Below, piece after piece: positions 35,601 through 47,900 of a DNA stretch of 64,000 nt. A program made the translations under genes and the position numbers. The stretch's first letter is position 1. Each line of letters starts with the position of its first letter. Source of the stretch: Blastomyces gilchristii SLH14081 (Eukaryota > Ascomycota > Eurotiomycetes > Onygenales > Ajellomycetaceae); contig NW_003101681.1 in assembly GCF_000003855.2 (NCBI RefSeq), positions 3,737,344-3,801,343 on the forward strand, given 5' to 3'. Below the pieces are notes generated by a model, which did no database searches, was not told the origin of the DNA, and saw only the letters and a program-made list of their open reading frames with translations.

Positions 35601-37590
35601 CAGTTCAGATCATAATAGTTTATATATAATTTAAGATCTTTATTCTTCTTCTTTATAAATATCACAGAGACTTCTGCAGAGATCTATAAAAATCAGATAA
35701 AGTTATTCTTCTGATTTTTCTTTATATAGGTCTGTAAGATCTCTGTTTTATAATAAGAGAACTTATAGATTAATTCTCAGAAGAGTTTCTATTCTTCTAT
35801 TAAATCTATTATTAGATTCTTCTTATAATAAGATAAAAGCTCAGCTATCTTAGCTGAACTGAATATCTCTACAAGATCTTGATATTTCTCTGATATCTGA
35901 AGCTCAGCTTTCATAACTGTGAAGTTCTCAGATATTTATAAAGTTATTATATAGATGAGCTTATCTTCTGTAATTAACTTTACAGTATTAACTGATTCTA
36001 TCTCTGTGTGTAAGTCTGTCAACACTGCTCAGAAGTATAAACCTGACTTATAAACAGCTATATATGAATTATGTCTTTGAAGTTATACAAGTCTCAAGTA
36101 CATGTCATCTGTGATATTCATGATAATCACAGTTTTCATAAATCTTCTTCAGATTTCAGAGTGATCTTGTAATTCAAAGATAACTCTTATAAGTCTCTTC
36201 ATTCTCAGATCTGAGTTCTCACACTCTGCTTATCATAAGAGCAGATTCTCAGTTTTCATCACTTAGCTCATTTACTTTATAAGCTTTACAGACACTACAG
36301 TGATCTGAGATTCTGAGTTTATTAATATTTTTCATACTGATGAAGCAGCAGTACTACAGTATAATCTCTTCTTATAAGTATGTATTTTTATTGAGAAAGT
36401 AATAGATTCAGATGTCAGCTTTAAGACTCTTAAGAAGACTGTTACTAACTCTGTTCATAACTTCTTAAATTTCTATTTTAATTTAGTCAGACTATTTGTA
36501 TATAGATATTCTGATTTAAAATAGATAATACAGAGACTCTTTTTCTTAATCTCTCTATTATACAATTTATTTACAGAAGCTTATGAAACTCTCTCTCTCT
36601 ACTCAGTAGTTAGATATGAATCTCTCTGTATCTTATTATCTTTTCTCAGTAAATCTAGTCTCTATTATTCTTATTCTCATGAGATTAGTCAGTGATTCAC
36701 TCTCTACAGATCTGTGACTCTCACAGTGATCTTTAAGTAGTGAATAAGTGTTATCAGTTTCTTCTGAGTCTAGAGCTTAGAGTCTTACTTAATAAGCTTA
36801 TTCTGTATATCTTTATTCAGTCTCTTTATAAATATTATTATTCAGATCTTGTTTCAGAACTCTATTTTCACAGATTTTAATTCACATCATAATTTTATAA
36901 TACACTGTGAGTAGTCTTTATTCATTTTCTCATCTCTTTTTCTAATATTAATGATCACAGCTCAGATATTCTCTGTTTAGCTTATAAAGTCTCTTAACTT
37001 ATTCTCTAGATAGATCTTGAGAACAGATCAGTCAAATCTCTTATAATTATTCTCTAGATAATCTAGTCAGTTCTTTACTTCAGTATAGCAGAGATCTATT
37101 ATTATATAAATAACAGCTTCTTCATCTTTCATATTACATAGCTAGACTTATGAGTCATCTTCAAATACAAACTTATAAAAGCTTTTATAGATTGTGATTC
37201 AGTAGATAGTCTTAAGTAATTATAACTTAAAACAGTTTCTTTTCAGTTTATAAGTATCTCTGAAGATTATGTCTAGAGACTCAGTTTATAAGTGTTTACA
37301 GACAGTAAGCATTTCTTATAGAAAAATAGCTTGATTCTGTGAGAGATGCTCAAGAATATTCTTCACTGAGATTAATTTATTTATAAATTCAGAGAATTTC
37401 TCTGTTATAGATATAGAGAATGATATTCTGTAAGTAATTAGTAAGTTCTCTGAAACTTCTTTTATAAGAATTATTCATGTTTCAGATGACTGCTTTTAAA
37501 TGTCTGTAGTAGAGTTTGCAGAAATTAGAGTATATAAGTTTCTAGTTCTTTCAGTTATAATAGACAGTTGCTGACTGACAGAGCTTAAAA

Positions 37591-37848
37591 TATAAGAATA
37601 AGTGCTTACAGATAATTATTCAGGTGTTTGCAGCTTGATATAATATATACTGTTAACTACTAGAAGTATTTACAGTAGAAAGATAAAATGTAGAGATCAA
37701 ATATATAATAGCATTCAAGCTGAGTTATAAATAGTAGTTGTGAACTGTAGTCTATATAGTTGTGTGTAATCAAGGGCAGCTAACTCTATTGATTACATGA
37801 GAGATAGAAATAGAGGTAAAGAATCCCTGAGAAGCGGAATTACTTACA
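37591..37848 (-). repeat. Gypsy C copy 1 5' LTR (258 bp)
   Basis: Plus strand starts TATAAGAATAAGTGCTTACA (TG to TA) and ends GAAGCGGAATTACTTACA. Followed by the TTATG target copy and Copia E coding sequence. Confidence 0.87.
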
Positions 37849-40800
37849 TTATGTTAAGAACTTCTCTTTCACTAGATTGATTACTTTCTTATTATCAACT
37901 CATAGATGTGAGCATATTTTCACTTTTTCATTATTCATCAACTCAGTGTTATATAACATGTAATTTAACTATATCATCTTACAGACTGTCTCACTAGCTA
38001 TAATATATTCAGCTTCTGTAATTAATTTAGTAATAGATATCTATCACTTTGACTGTTATAAGATCAGTAACCTGTTAAGTAATATAATATTATCAGTAGT
38101 TAATTTGTATTGAGAATCTGCTTCTGCTTAGTCTGAATTACAGTATATTATAGAACTCAGATTCTTATCACTGATCTTCTTTCTGTATACTATACTGTGA
38201 TTTTTCATCTTCTTAATGCAATGCAGAACATGCTTCAATACTGCTCAACATGCTTTGTGTAAATACAAGTTAAAACATAAGAGATAGTTGACTATGAACA
38301 TCAGATCTAACCTGCTGCTTGAGATTAAATACTGTAATAATTTCAGTTCTTGATGATATCTTATAAGAGTGAAATTATCATTCAATTCATCATTCTTATC
38401 AGATGAAAATTCTAGCTATATATCTGCTATCATTGAGATCTCTGCAGGATTAAATCTTATTCATTTCAAAATCTTTTAATATTTCTTCAATATAATAACT
38501 CTGTGTAACTGTCAGATTTCTATCTCAATATTTAATCTTCATTCTCAGATAAGACTTATTCTGTTCAACTTCTTTTATCTTGAATCTTTTTTTAATTTTC
38601 ATTAAAATTCACTTAATTTCTCTCTCTTCAGATTCTGTGATTTGATAGTCATCAACATGTAGTGTCAAGAATAACTTATGAATTGAATGATAAAGAAATC
38701 TGCTGTTATAAGATAAGATCTTGAATTCTAGATTCATTAAGTATTCTGTTGTAAGAAAATATCATGTTCTCACTATCTGTTTCATTTTATATAAGCTCTG
38801 ATATATACACTCTACTAATTTATCACAATCGTACTAAATCTCTGAGAGTAGTTGTATAAATATCATCTCATTCTGAGGCGATACCTCATTCAAGAATATA
38901 GAGATATAGTCAATTGATCTGACTTTCTAACTTCTTACTGTTAATATAGTAAATAAGCTCTGTGATATAGAGTCAGATATCACTGCTGCATATGACTTAT
39001 TATAATAAATATCTTGTTATTATAGAAATCCTCTAATCACTCAACAAGATCTAAAGTGAATGATTTCATTCTTATTATTCAATTTTCAATTGTACACTTA
39101 TTTGTCTATAAAAATGTTCATTTTCAGAGCCTTTTCAATGATAATATATATCTTCTTTTATTCAAAAGTTTCCACTTTCTTCTTTATTGTCTGATGTCAA
39201 TGTTTCTAGTCATGGCTTCTTTTGACCTCTGCCAGTGTGATTAAACAGTCATTAAGAACACTGAGTACAGAATCTTCATTATTCACCGAGTTATTCAGAT
39301 TATCATTGATAAGTTCATTCTTATTATCTAGTAGATATATTAATTTCAGTGCACTGTTCATATCATTATCAGTAAGCATCTTTAAAACATCAGATTTATT
39401 CTTTGTAAGTCTTCTTAGAAGACAGTGTTATCATCTCATCATAGTATTAAGAATATTCAATTTCTGTAGCAGTTTAACTACTTCTTTAATGATATTTACT
39501 GATGCTTCTTCTGTTGTCAATTCTTCATCAAAAACAGTATTCCTTACAATCTCAAGCTTTCAGGTCACAGAGTCTCAGATACAATATTGATATAATTCTT
39601 GATATTTAACTAATTATAATTTCTTGCTGTCAGTTCTATCTGTGAGCTTATTGAAAGTTTTTAGATTCTTCTTATACACTTTGCATTCTCATCTCTGTAT
39701 TCAATGAGGAGAAGATTGAACACTCATTCACGCTTTAAAAGAGAATAAGATCTCTCTTCAACATCTGTAAATCTTTATTGATGTTGAGAATATGTTGATT
39801 ATTATGATTACAGCTTGAATAGCTTTATCTCAAAGCTCTCTCACAAGCTCACTGTTAAATAGTAAGCTTCTTGTCTTTTCATCTACAATATAATTGACAT
39901 GTTCTGCAGAGCTGTTGAACTGTGATATATCAGATGTAGTGATCTTGTATGCAATTTCTTTTCATCAGCAGTAGATCTTTAATTCATCACTTTTAAATTC
40001 AACTTCACTATCTCAGTGTAAAGTTCCCATTCAATATTCTGTAGTGGTCTCAATTACCTTAATAAACATTATTAAACATGTAGTGATCTTACTATTTAAT
40101 ATCATAAGAATAATTCATCTGTAGTGTGTGACAGTATCTGTAATACTCATTCAATAATTAGCTCCTCTCTGAGTAGAGAGATTGACTTCATCATATAGTG
40201 TACGGTTATCATCTGCAAGGTTCACAAAGAATCTCATTACAGGTTTGACAGTTCTTGTTATTAATGCAAATATTGAACATGTCATTTTTACCTGAACACA
40301 GATCTTGCAGAATAACAAAGATCTGCCACTCTTGATTCTCATTTCTAGATATAAATCTATCACTAATTTAGTGATATTCACAGAGTTAAGATAATCATGC
40401 TTTTGATACTATTATAACATTGTGTGTTTAATAATTTGGATATTCTTATTGAGTAATGTCAGCAGGAGATCTTTTTTCTCTGCAGATTATGAAATTTTTA
40501 CAGATTCAAATTTATTATTTGATATTATGAATTGAATCAAGTCTCGAGTTATCAGTTGTTTTTTTCAGAATGTAGGTGTTCTTATGACTCAATTTGATAG
40601 TAAAACTGAACATCTTGTTAGAAGAGATTAGCAAGATCAAATGAGTGTTCTTATAGATTAGTTACTTATATATATAGCCCTGGCATACAAGCTTTTGAAA
40701 ATTAATAAGATTAATCTTCAGCTTGAGAACATAGCAGATGTTCTGCAGCAGCAGATTCACTTCTTTAACTAGTATATTCATCTTTTCTATAGATGTTGCA

Positions 40801-42360
40801 GAAGCTGTCAATCTATCAGTCATCTTCAATATGATATTAATCTTTTGCAGTACTATTAATATGAGATTCTTGCAAGATGTAGCATAAGCACTGAATTCAG
40901 AGTTCAGAATTCAGATATCTTTGTCAGTTTAATCAGTAGAATAGATTATTTCTGTTTTATGAAATACTTACTGAACAATATTATGAACTGATACTGAGCC
41001 TGTTTCATTCTTATTCTTATTCTTATAATGTCTAGTAGAATGTTTTTCAGAAAATTTCAAGCAGCAATCTGTTTGAATGTGATCAATGTTTTGATAATAA
41101 TAATATATTTTAATAGCATTATTACCCTTTGTATCTGACTTGATGAAATCTTTGTTCTTGGTCTCAGAGATCTTCTTCTTCTTATTCTTTTTATTCTTTC
41201 TATTGAAATCTTGTGTGTTATTTGCAGGGGTCTTTTCAGTGAAGATGAGAGATTTATCAGTAGCTGATAATCATAGAAGAATATCTTAATACAATTTCAT
41301 GAAATCATCTTTAACTGGTCTAGTGTTCTTATTCTTCTCTATTACATTTCTTTGATTCTTTATAAAAGATGAACAACCTTTACTAATCTCTGTAAGAAGT
41401 CTGTTGAAAAACATGAAATCTTTGATATTATATTCTAAGTGAATATAATTACTTCTGATTGCAATTAAACATTCAATAAATATATGATCAGAATTCTTTG
41501 ATTTTCATATCATCTTAATCAATTCTTGAAACAGATGAGTTCCGCAGTCTGCAGATCTCTAAGTGAAATTATTCTCTATAACAGATTATAGAGAATAAGC
41601 AGATAGTTGAAGCTTCTTAAGTATAATAAAGTGAGATTTGATATGTGAGATGATCACAGATTATATATAGTTATATAGTCAGATATTTCATTCTGATTAA
41701 AAACATTGTATATTTATACTGACATTCTCATCAGAATTAACCTGCTTGTTATTAAAAATGTTATTCATTTCAGATTGTCTCACTGTGAGCAGAATCTCTT
41801 CTTTTCATATGAAATAATTCACAGAGTCAGTGAGTATAATAGACTTCTTTATAGATCTTACTTAATCTCTGAATTCATTAAGAATCTTTACTAATACAGA
41901 TATTCTACTCTTTCATTGAAGACAGTTCACTAAATTCACACTGAGCTTTTCATTCTCATCTCTGACTATCTTCATTGACTTGACTTCATGCTGAAGTCTT
42001 GTAATTTCTAATCTTAAACAAGTCTTCTCACTCACATAGCTATTGTTGTTTCAGTTACTTGAGCTCTTTATATTATCTGATATCTCACTGATATCTTCAA
42101 CTAAGTCTTCATATTTATTATTAAACTTATCAGATTGTTCTTTCATAATCATGTTATTTATCTTAAAAACCTCTGAGACAGTCACTTTTTAATTTATTGC
42201 AGGTCTTGATAAGCTCACACTCAATTCTTCTTATACTTAAGATATTTACAGATTTCTTCTTCAATGCATTGACATATAATTCTTTATCAAGTCAGGCTTT
42301 TCACCTGATCTGAGGTTCATCATGAGTTCAATTAGTTATAAAAGACATCTAGGCACATGT
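37849..42360 (-). pseudogene. Copia E gag-pol remnant
   Basis: Read from right to left. The Gag start is near 42,330 (ATGTCTTTTATAACTAATTG, with TGA for Trp). A zinc-knuckle-like segment ending HIQTDCC lies near 41,060-41,110, with Tyr where the first Cys residues would be. Integrase spans about 39,500-40,381, with LLFCKICVQVKMT then GTLH.DSEVEFKSDELKIYC and EKTRSLLFNSELVRELWDKA segments. RT follows at about 38,300-39,000, and RNase H runs into the Gypsy C insertion at 37,849. The stop at 40,148 and many TGA codons break it. Confidence 0.75.
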
Positions 42361-42434
42361 AACAATACATGAAGACATAGTTAACATGTTATTTCAATAG
42401 TTTTTATTAGCTTAATAAGAGCTTTATAATCTCT

Positions 42435-42533
42435 TGAAGAATAACATTGTTATATTGTATAATCTATCTATACAAGTTACACTAAATAGATTAAAGTGAC
42501 ACGTGAGTAGAGTAGATGTAGTAATCTTCAACA
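42435..42533 (-). repeat. Copia E 5' LTR (99 bp)
   Basis: Minus strand TGTTGAAGATTACTACATC...TTATTCTTCA. Equal in length to the 3' LTR at 11,832-11,930 but more mutated. Confidence 0.82.
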
Positions 42534-42536
42534 TCT

Positions 42537-42655
42537 TGAAGAATAATATTATTATGTTTGTAATCTAACTACGTGAGTTACACTAAATAGGTTAAAATAG
42601 CACGTGATTAGAGTAGATGTTAAAGAATAATATTATTATCTATAATCTATCTAGA
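42537..42655 (-). repeat. Partial tandem Copia E LTR pieces
   Basis: Directly beyond the 5' LTR lie a second LTR copy lacking its outer ~15 bp (42,537-42,620) and the inner ~35 bp of a third (42,621-42,655), all in one orientation. This suggests recombination or nested insertion at LTRs. It explains why no clear duplication is seen at this end of Copia E. Confidence 0.7.
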
Positions 42656-44302
42656 GTGAAACTATATTCATACGGGAAGAACGTAGAGTTAATTTACACC
42701 GTGAATTTATTATTTCATCCGTGTCACGTGTCACTGATTAAAACACATGTTTCAACATTATATTCAGTGATACATTACTGAATATTAAATGTTAAGATAG
42801 TGTTGAAACAGCACAGAACTTTCTAACATTATTATAATACTACTCAGTAACTGTGTAATTAATAGATATTATTGTCAGAATACTACAAAGATACTATAAG
42901 ACACTGTATACTCTTCTATCAGTGAAATTAATACTATTAAACTAGTTATCTATTACTCAGTATAACAGCTGCTATTTATTAACTATCTATTTAAAGAAAT
43001 AAGATATTTCAATTGTAATGCAAATATCTTATTATCTGAGATTTATATATTAAATAACTGTTATATTCATTATTATTCTGTATTAAAATGTTACATAATA
43101 CTGTCTTTTAAATCACTAAAAGCTTAATAATAGTGTAATTATTAGAATTTACTTATAAAATTAGGAAATTTAGTAGATGATTTTGTATAATATAATGTAG
43201 ATGAATAACTGTAAAGAAAATTCACTTAATTTCTCTTATTTTATAAATAAATATAGCTGTAATTTAGTCAAGCTCAGCTCTCTACTATTAAATAATAATC
43301 TCTTTTATAAAAGAGATCTGATAAATATACTCTCTGATCTATAAGTTAGTAATAAGTTAATAACTGATTAATTGATATATATACTGAACTGAGAATATTA
43401 ACTTATTATAGAAAAGAATCAGATAATAATCTAGTTTCAAAACTAAGAACTTATTTTAATCAGTATTGTAAAATTTTCACAGCTTATTAAAAAAGAGATA
43501 AAGAAGTTTAAGCTTTGAGAGATTTATAAATTGTATACTAACTTTCTCTGATATCTTACTTAATAATAAATGACTAACAATCTTCAGAATGACATAATCT
43601 TTTGTTAACTCTAACTTAATAAAGTAGTTTAGTGAATCATTATTATTATCTGATTCTTTATTTATTCTCAGCAGATTATTGAACAGTGCTGAATAAACTG
43701 TATATAGCTGTTAAATCTTCTACATCAGATATAAGTCAGATCTGTCAAAAGAATCTCTTAATACTAGTTATAAGATACAGTTAAAGCTTTTCTGTAAGAG
43801 TAGTATCTTTTTTATATTTTAATAACTTATGCACTATACTAGATTCTTATAGTCTCAATACCTATTCTTCTCTATCAGAATATTACAGTTATTGAATACA
43901 GTATATTCTTTAATCAGCTTAATAGAGTATAAATTAATATATATATTCAGCTGATTCTTTATATATTATCTACGCTTTGCTTTTTTAGTATAATCACTGA
44001 TATATGTAGTAACTGTACTCATTATTGAAGCAGAGAATAACTGATAATTAACAACTCAATCAGCTCAGAATAATTCAAATATCACTGCTACTCTTATTAT
44101 AACTTTAATAAGAAATTAAAGCTGTCAGCAGACTATAAGTATAATTTAATAAGTTACTTCAGAATTATTTTCTCTTAGAGATTAGAATATTAATAGACTA
44201 TTACTTCTTACAATAACTGAATATATCTGAATAATAAGATCAATAGATACTTGATTTAATACTAAAAATACTGTAGAAATAATCTATTTAATTATTAAAC
44301 TG
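42656..44302. repeat. Unassigned AT-rich DNA, host of Gypsy A copy 3
   Basis: No element recognised. The first ~90 bp (42,660-42,750) keep CG words (CATACGGGAAGAACG, CACGTG); the rest is mutated. Together with 51,666-51,822 and 59,755-60,489 it forms one original sequence of about 2.5 kb into which Gypsy A copy 3, the short tRNA-headed element and Gypsy C copy 2 inserted one after another. No terminal inverted repeats found. Confidence 0.5.
43340..44022 (-). pseudogene. Degenerate reading frame of unknown family
   Basis: From the ATG at 44,020-44,022 (MSTVTTYISDYTKKAKRR, then a stop) one minus frame continues for about 220 codons with roughly ten stops and otherwise protein-like composition, including LELTKDYVILKIVSHLLLSK. 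This is fewer stops than the other frames. I cannot assign it; a transposase of the unidentified host element is one possibility. Confidence 0.3.
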
Positions 44303-44615
44303 TGTGGCGGGCTGCGCCCGATCAATCATATAGACTATTCTGTTACACTTCACAGATTCCAACCGCTCCATTCTCGAATGCATACACTCCGATTCTCGGC
44401 CATTCTCAATTGCCAATCCTCAGCCGCTATGAACATGTACACTCTGATTATCAGTCATTCTTGATCACCGATTCTCAGCCATCATATACATGTATAAATA
44501 TTCACTTTGATCACTGATTCTTGCATTTTCTCTTTCCTTTCCTTCTCTAATGTTTTTCTCTTTGTTATATAAGACCTATATATTATACTGATCTATTTGG
44601 TGTAGACCTCTTACA
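44303..44615 (+). repeat. Gypsy A copy 3 5' LTR (313 bp)
   Basis: TGTGGCGGGCTGCGCCCGAT...GACCTCTTACA. It retains GGCGGG and GCGCCCG words and CCTTTCCTTCTC near its 3' end. Confidence 0.9.
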
Positions 44616-44932
44616 CTAGAAAAACATTCATCATCTTCTTATTAGAAAATAATTATTCATACATCATCTTCTCATCAGAAATGATTATTTATTGAGAGAT
44701 ATCTGAATGTGTAACAATGTATAAGAAATAGAGAAACAGTTAAATAGTTAAGTGAACACTGAGTTCTTAGATAGAAGCTTGCTCATCAGTCACTCTGACC
44801 CTGTAATGAGATCTTACAAAGAGAATGTCAGTGAAAGACCTGGGATTTCTGACACTCAGATATATGAGATATTCATATAATTACACTTGTTCAGATTTCA
44901 CAGATATCACATATCTGATAAACAATATAATC

Positions 44933-47900
44933 ATGTCTAATAATAATATGAGAGAATCTCTGAACATGAGCATAGACACAGTATCACAGTGACTCTAAGC
45001 AATGTTGAAACTATAATAATAATAAATAGCTGATATGCATGTAACTCAACCACATTAATATGAAGAGATTCAATAATTATCACAATAAGAAACTCATGCA
45101 ATTTCAATCTCTACAGAATTGAATATAAAAGTGCTGAAAGAATACTTAGATACTTCTATATATTTTAATGCTTCTGATCTCACTCTCTACTCATCATGAA
45201 GAATGAAAATGCTTGCGAAACTGAGTGTAGATGAAGATGTCATCAGTTTATTAATTAATTAAGATTGATATATCAATGAATGACTAAAGAATCGCGTGAA
45301 ACAGAAGTTTCATCTCTGAATGAAAGCATGTAAATCAGTGTTGTGAACATTTGATAACATCATGAAATATCTTGATGTCCTGTTTCAAGACACTGTCATG
45401 TAACAGAAAACATTAGATTGATTACAGAGTGTCTGACAGAGAAGCATTTCTCTTATAACATTCATTTCTGACTTCAACATCAAGATCTTAGAAGCAGGTG
45501 ATCAATCTTGAGAGAATTAAATGAAGATTAGTATACTTAAGAAGACATTAACTTTCAAACTCTTACAGATTCTTATAAGCATAGATGAAGATCAGACTTA
45601 TGAAGACTTCTACACACAGCTCTGAACATTGAATGACTGTCTTATCAAGCTCAAGAGTATACTGAACAGTGACAGAAGATGTTATATCTCAGTGACTTAT
45701 ACACTCACACTGAGGAATAACAATGATGCAGATGCCATGAATTGAGTAGACTTAAATATCTACATATAAGCAAGAGTCTTCACTGTCTGAACATGCTTCT
45801 GAGTTTCTGAGATCACTTCTGAAGAAGTCACTGATTAATGATAATGAGAAGAGTGTATCAACTGTAACTGATCAGAGCACATTGCTTTCAACTGCTGATT
45901 GACCTATGTACCTTCTCAATCAAGAGAAAGATTGATATCTTCTTGTTTAAAAGATAAATCAACACCTGTTCATGCCAATCACATTACAGTGAAGAAAGAT
46001 TCAGAAGATAACTATAAGAATACTCTGATGAAACAGAGAAAAGATTAGCTTCTGTTCAAATTTATAAACAGAAGCTTGAAGAGATCAGATAACAATGATT
46101 TAAAGAGAAAATGACAATGAATGTAATTCTTATATCTACTGTGATTGATAACATGTATAATATAAAAGCTATGATAGATAGCAGTCTATATCACTATGCA
46201 ATGATAAAATCTTCAGTTGTAAGATATCATAATCTTCAGTGTATTCTCTTATCAAAACCCTGACTTCTTGCAGGATTTAATGACTTAAAAGATGTTTGCA
46301 CTCATTACATGATGAAACTAAACATAGATGTGAGAGAACATCAATGTGAAGATATCTACATATATGAAGTTAACAATCTTGATTATAATCTTATATTGAG
46401 ACTTGCCTGGCTATCTGAATAAGGCATCTTGTTAAATACTTGAAACAGAAGCTTGATATTCTCTAATAATAATAGAATTCATGAAGATGATATTCACAAG
46501 ACTATGAATCTTACACAGATCTTCATCAACACTTATAAAATACTCTGAAAAAGAAGTTACTGACAAGATCACTGATAGCAGAATCATGTATCAATCTATT
46601 TCATCAGTCTGATCAATATTAAGAAGACTCTAGAAAAGTTATTCTGTGTTATAATAATAGATTCTTATATGAAAGTTTCTCAAAAATATCATGATTATCT
46701 AGATGTCTTTTAACAAGATAACATTATAAATATACCTTCTTTATGAGACTCAGGAGTGAATCACAGTATCAAGTTAGAAAAGAAGAATGATAAGAATCTC
46801 AAGTCATCATAAGACTCTCTTTATAATATGTCTTAAGATGAACTTCTTCTTCTTTAGAAGATACTCAGTAATCTGTTAGATAAGAAATTTATATGTGTTA
46901 GTAACTCTTTCACTGCAGCTTCTATTCTCTTTGTAAAAAAGTCAGATGAAGAACTTCAATTCTGTGTGAACTACTGAGATCTGAACAGATTGACAAAGAA
47001 AGATCAATATCTCTTATCTCTCATCAATGAAACTCTAGCACAGATCAGATAAGCTCAATGATTTATAAAGCTAGATATCATCACTGTGTTTCATAAGATT
47101 CATATCACTAAAGAAGATGAATGACTTACAGTATTCTGAACATATTATAATCTCTTTAAATGAATAGTCACACTCTTTGAACTGACTAACACTCTCAGTA
47201 TATTTCAGAAGTATATTAACAGAACACTCTGAGATTTTCTTGATAAGTTTGTATTTACTTATCTAGATAACATTCTCATCTTCACTGATGAATTCAGAAA
47301 AGAATATCAAGAGTATGTATGAAACAGTATTATAATGACTATGAGAAGCAGGACTATCAATTGATATTGATAAGTGTGATTTTGAAGTTAAGAGTACTAA
47401 ATACTTAGATTTGATCATAGAAGCTGATAAGAGAATTTGAATGAATTCTGAGAAGATCTCTGTTATTCTTGAATGAGAAGCTTCACATACTGTGAAAGAT
47501 GTACAAAGCTTTATTGAATTCACTAACTTCTATCAGTGATTTATATAAAACTTCTCAGATATCACAAGATTACTTACAGACCTCACTAAGAAAGACTCAG
47601 TATTTCAATGATCAGTGAATGCTGAAGCTGCATTTACACAGATAAAGAAGATATTCATTAATACTTCTCTGCTGATAATATTCAATTCTGATTGTGAGAC
47701 AGTTGTTGAGGCTGATTTCTCTGACTATGTGATAGAAGATGTGATATTATAATATGATGATAAAGATGTTCTATAATCATGTGTCTTCATGTCTAAGAAA
47801 CTGAGTTCTGTCAAATATAATTATAAGATCTATGATAAGAAACTTCTTACAATTGTATGCTATTTAGAAGAATGAAACTCTGAACTCTGAAGTATCTCTG

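Larger units (their letters stand above)
29407..37590 (-). pseudogene. Gypsy C copy 1 gag-pol remnant
   Basis: Reverse-complement counterpart of 52,086-59,300: Gag, protease, RT, RNase H, integrase and chromodomain order from right to left. RT lies at about 35,000-35,800 and integrase at about 33,200-33,900. The unknown 3' ORF matching 58,386-58,960 is at about 30,400-30,730. No open frame survives over any domain. A MITE and a LINE interrupt it. Confidence 0.75.
16377..37848 (-). mobile_element. Gypsy C copy 1 (chromovirus-type), split by Copia D
   Basis: Both LTRs are 258 bp (16,377-16,634 and 37,591-37,848). The flanks are TTATA and TTATG, a 5-bp duplication differing by one G/A change. 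The internal sequence matches copy 2 (51,828-59,749) in inverted orientation. Copy 1 carries insertions: Copia D (17,028-29,406), a MITE (29,591-30,096) and a truncated LINE (31,449-32,668). Removing these leaves about 7.3 kb, against about 7.2 kb for copy 2 without its LINE. A ~90-bp segment at about 16,850-17,010 is tandemly duplicated relative to copy 2. Confidence 0.88.
11832..42533 (-). mobile_element. Copia E, LTR retrotransposon split by nested insertions
   Basis: The outermost element of a nested stack. Both LTRs are 99 bp (11,832-11,930 and 42,435-42,533) and start TGTTRRWGATTACTACA on the minus strand. A polypurine tract (GCAAGGGGG) directly precedes the 3' LTR. Removing the LINE (12,127-16,157) and Gypsy C copy 1 (16,377-37,848), each with one duplication, leaves about 5.2 kb, a normal Copia size. 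The pol frame continues across the Gypsy C insertion: the RNase H end at 37,849 joins the C-terminus at 16,186-16,376. No clear 5-bp duplication was found at the outer ends, because the right end abuts further LTR pieces. Confidence 0.85.
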
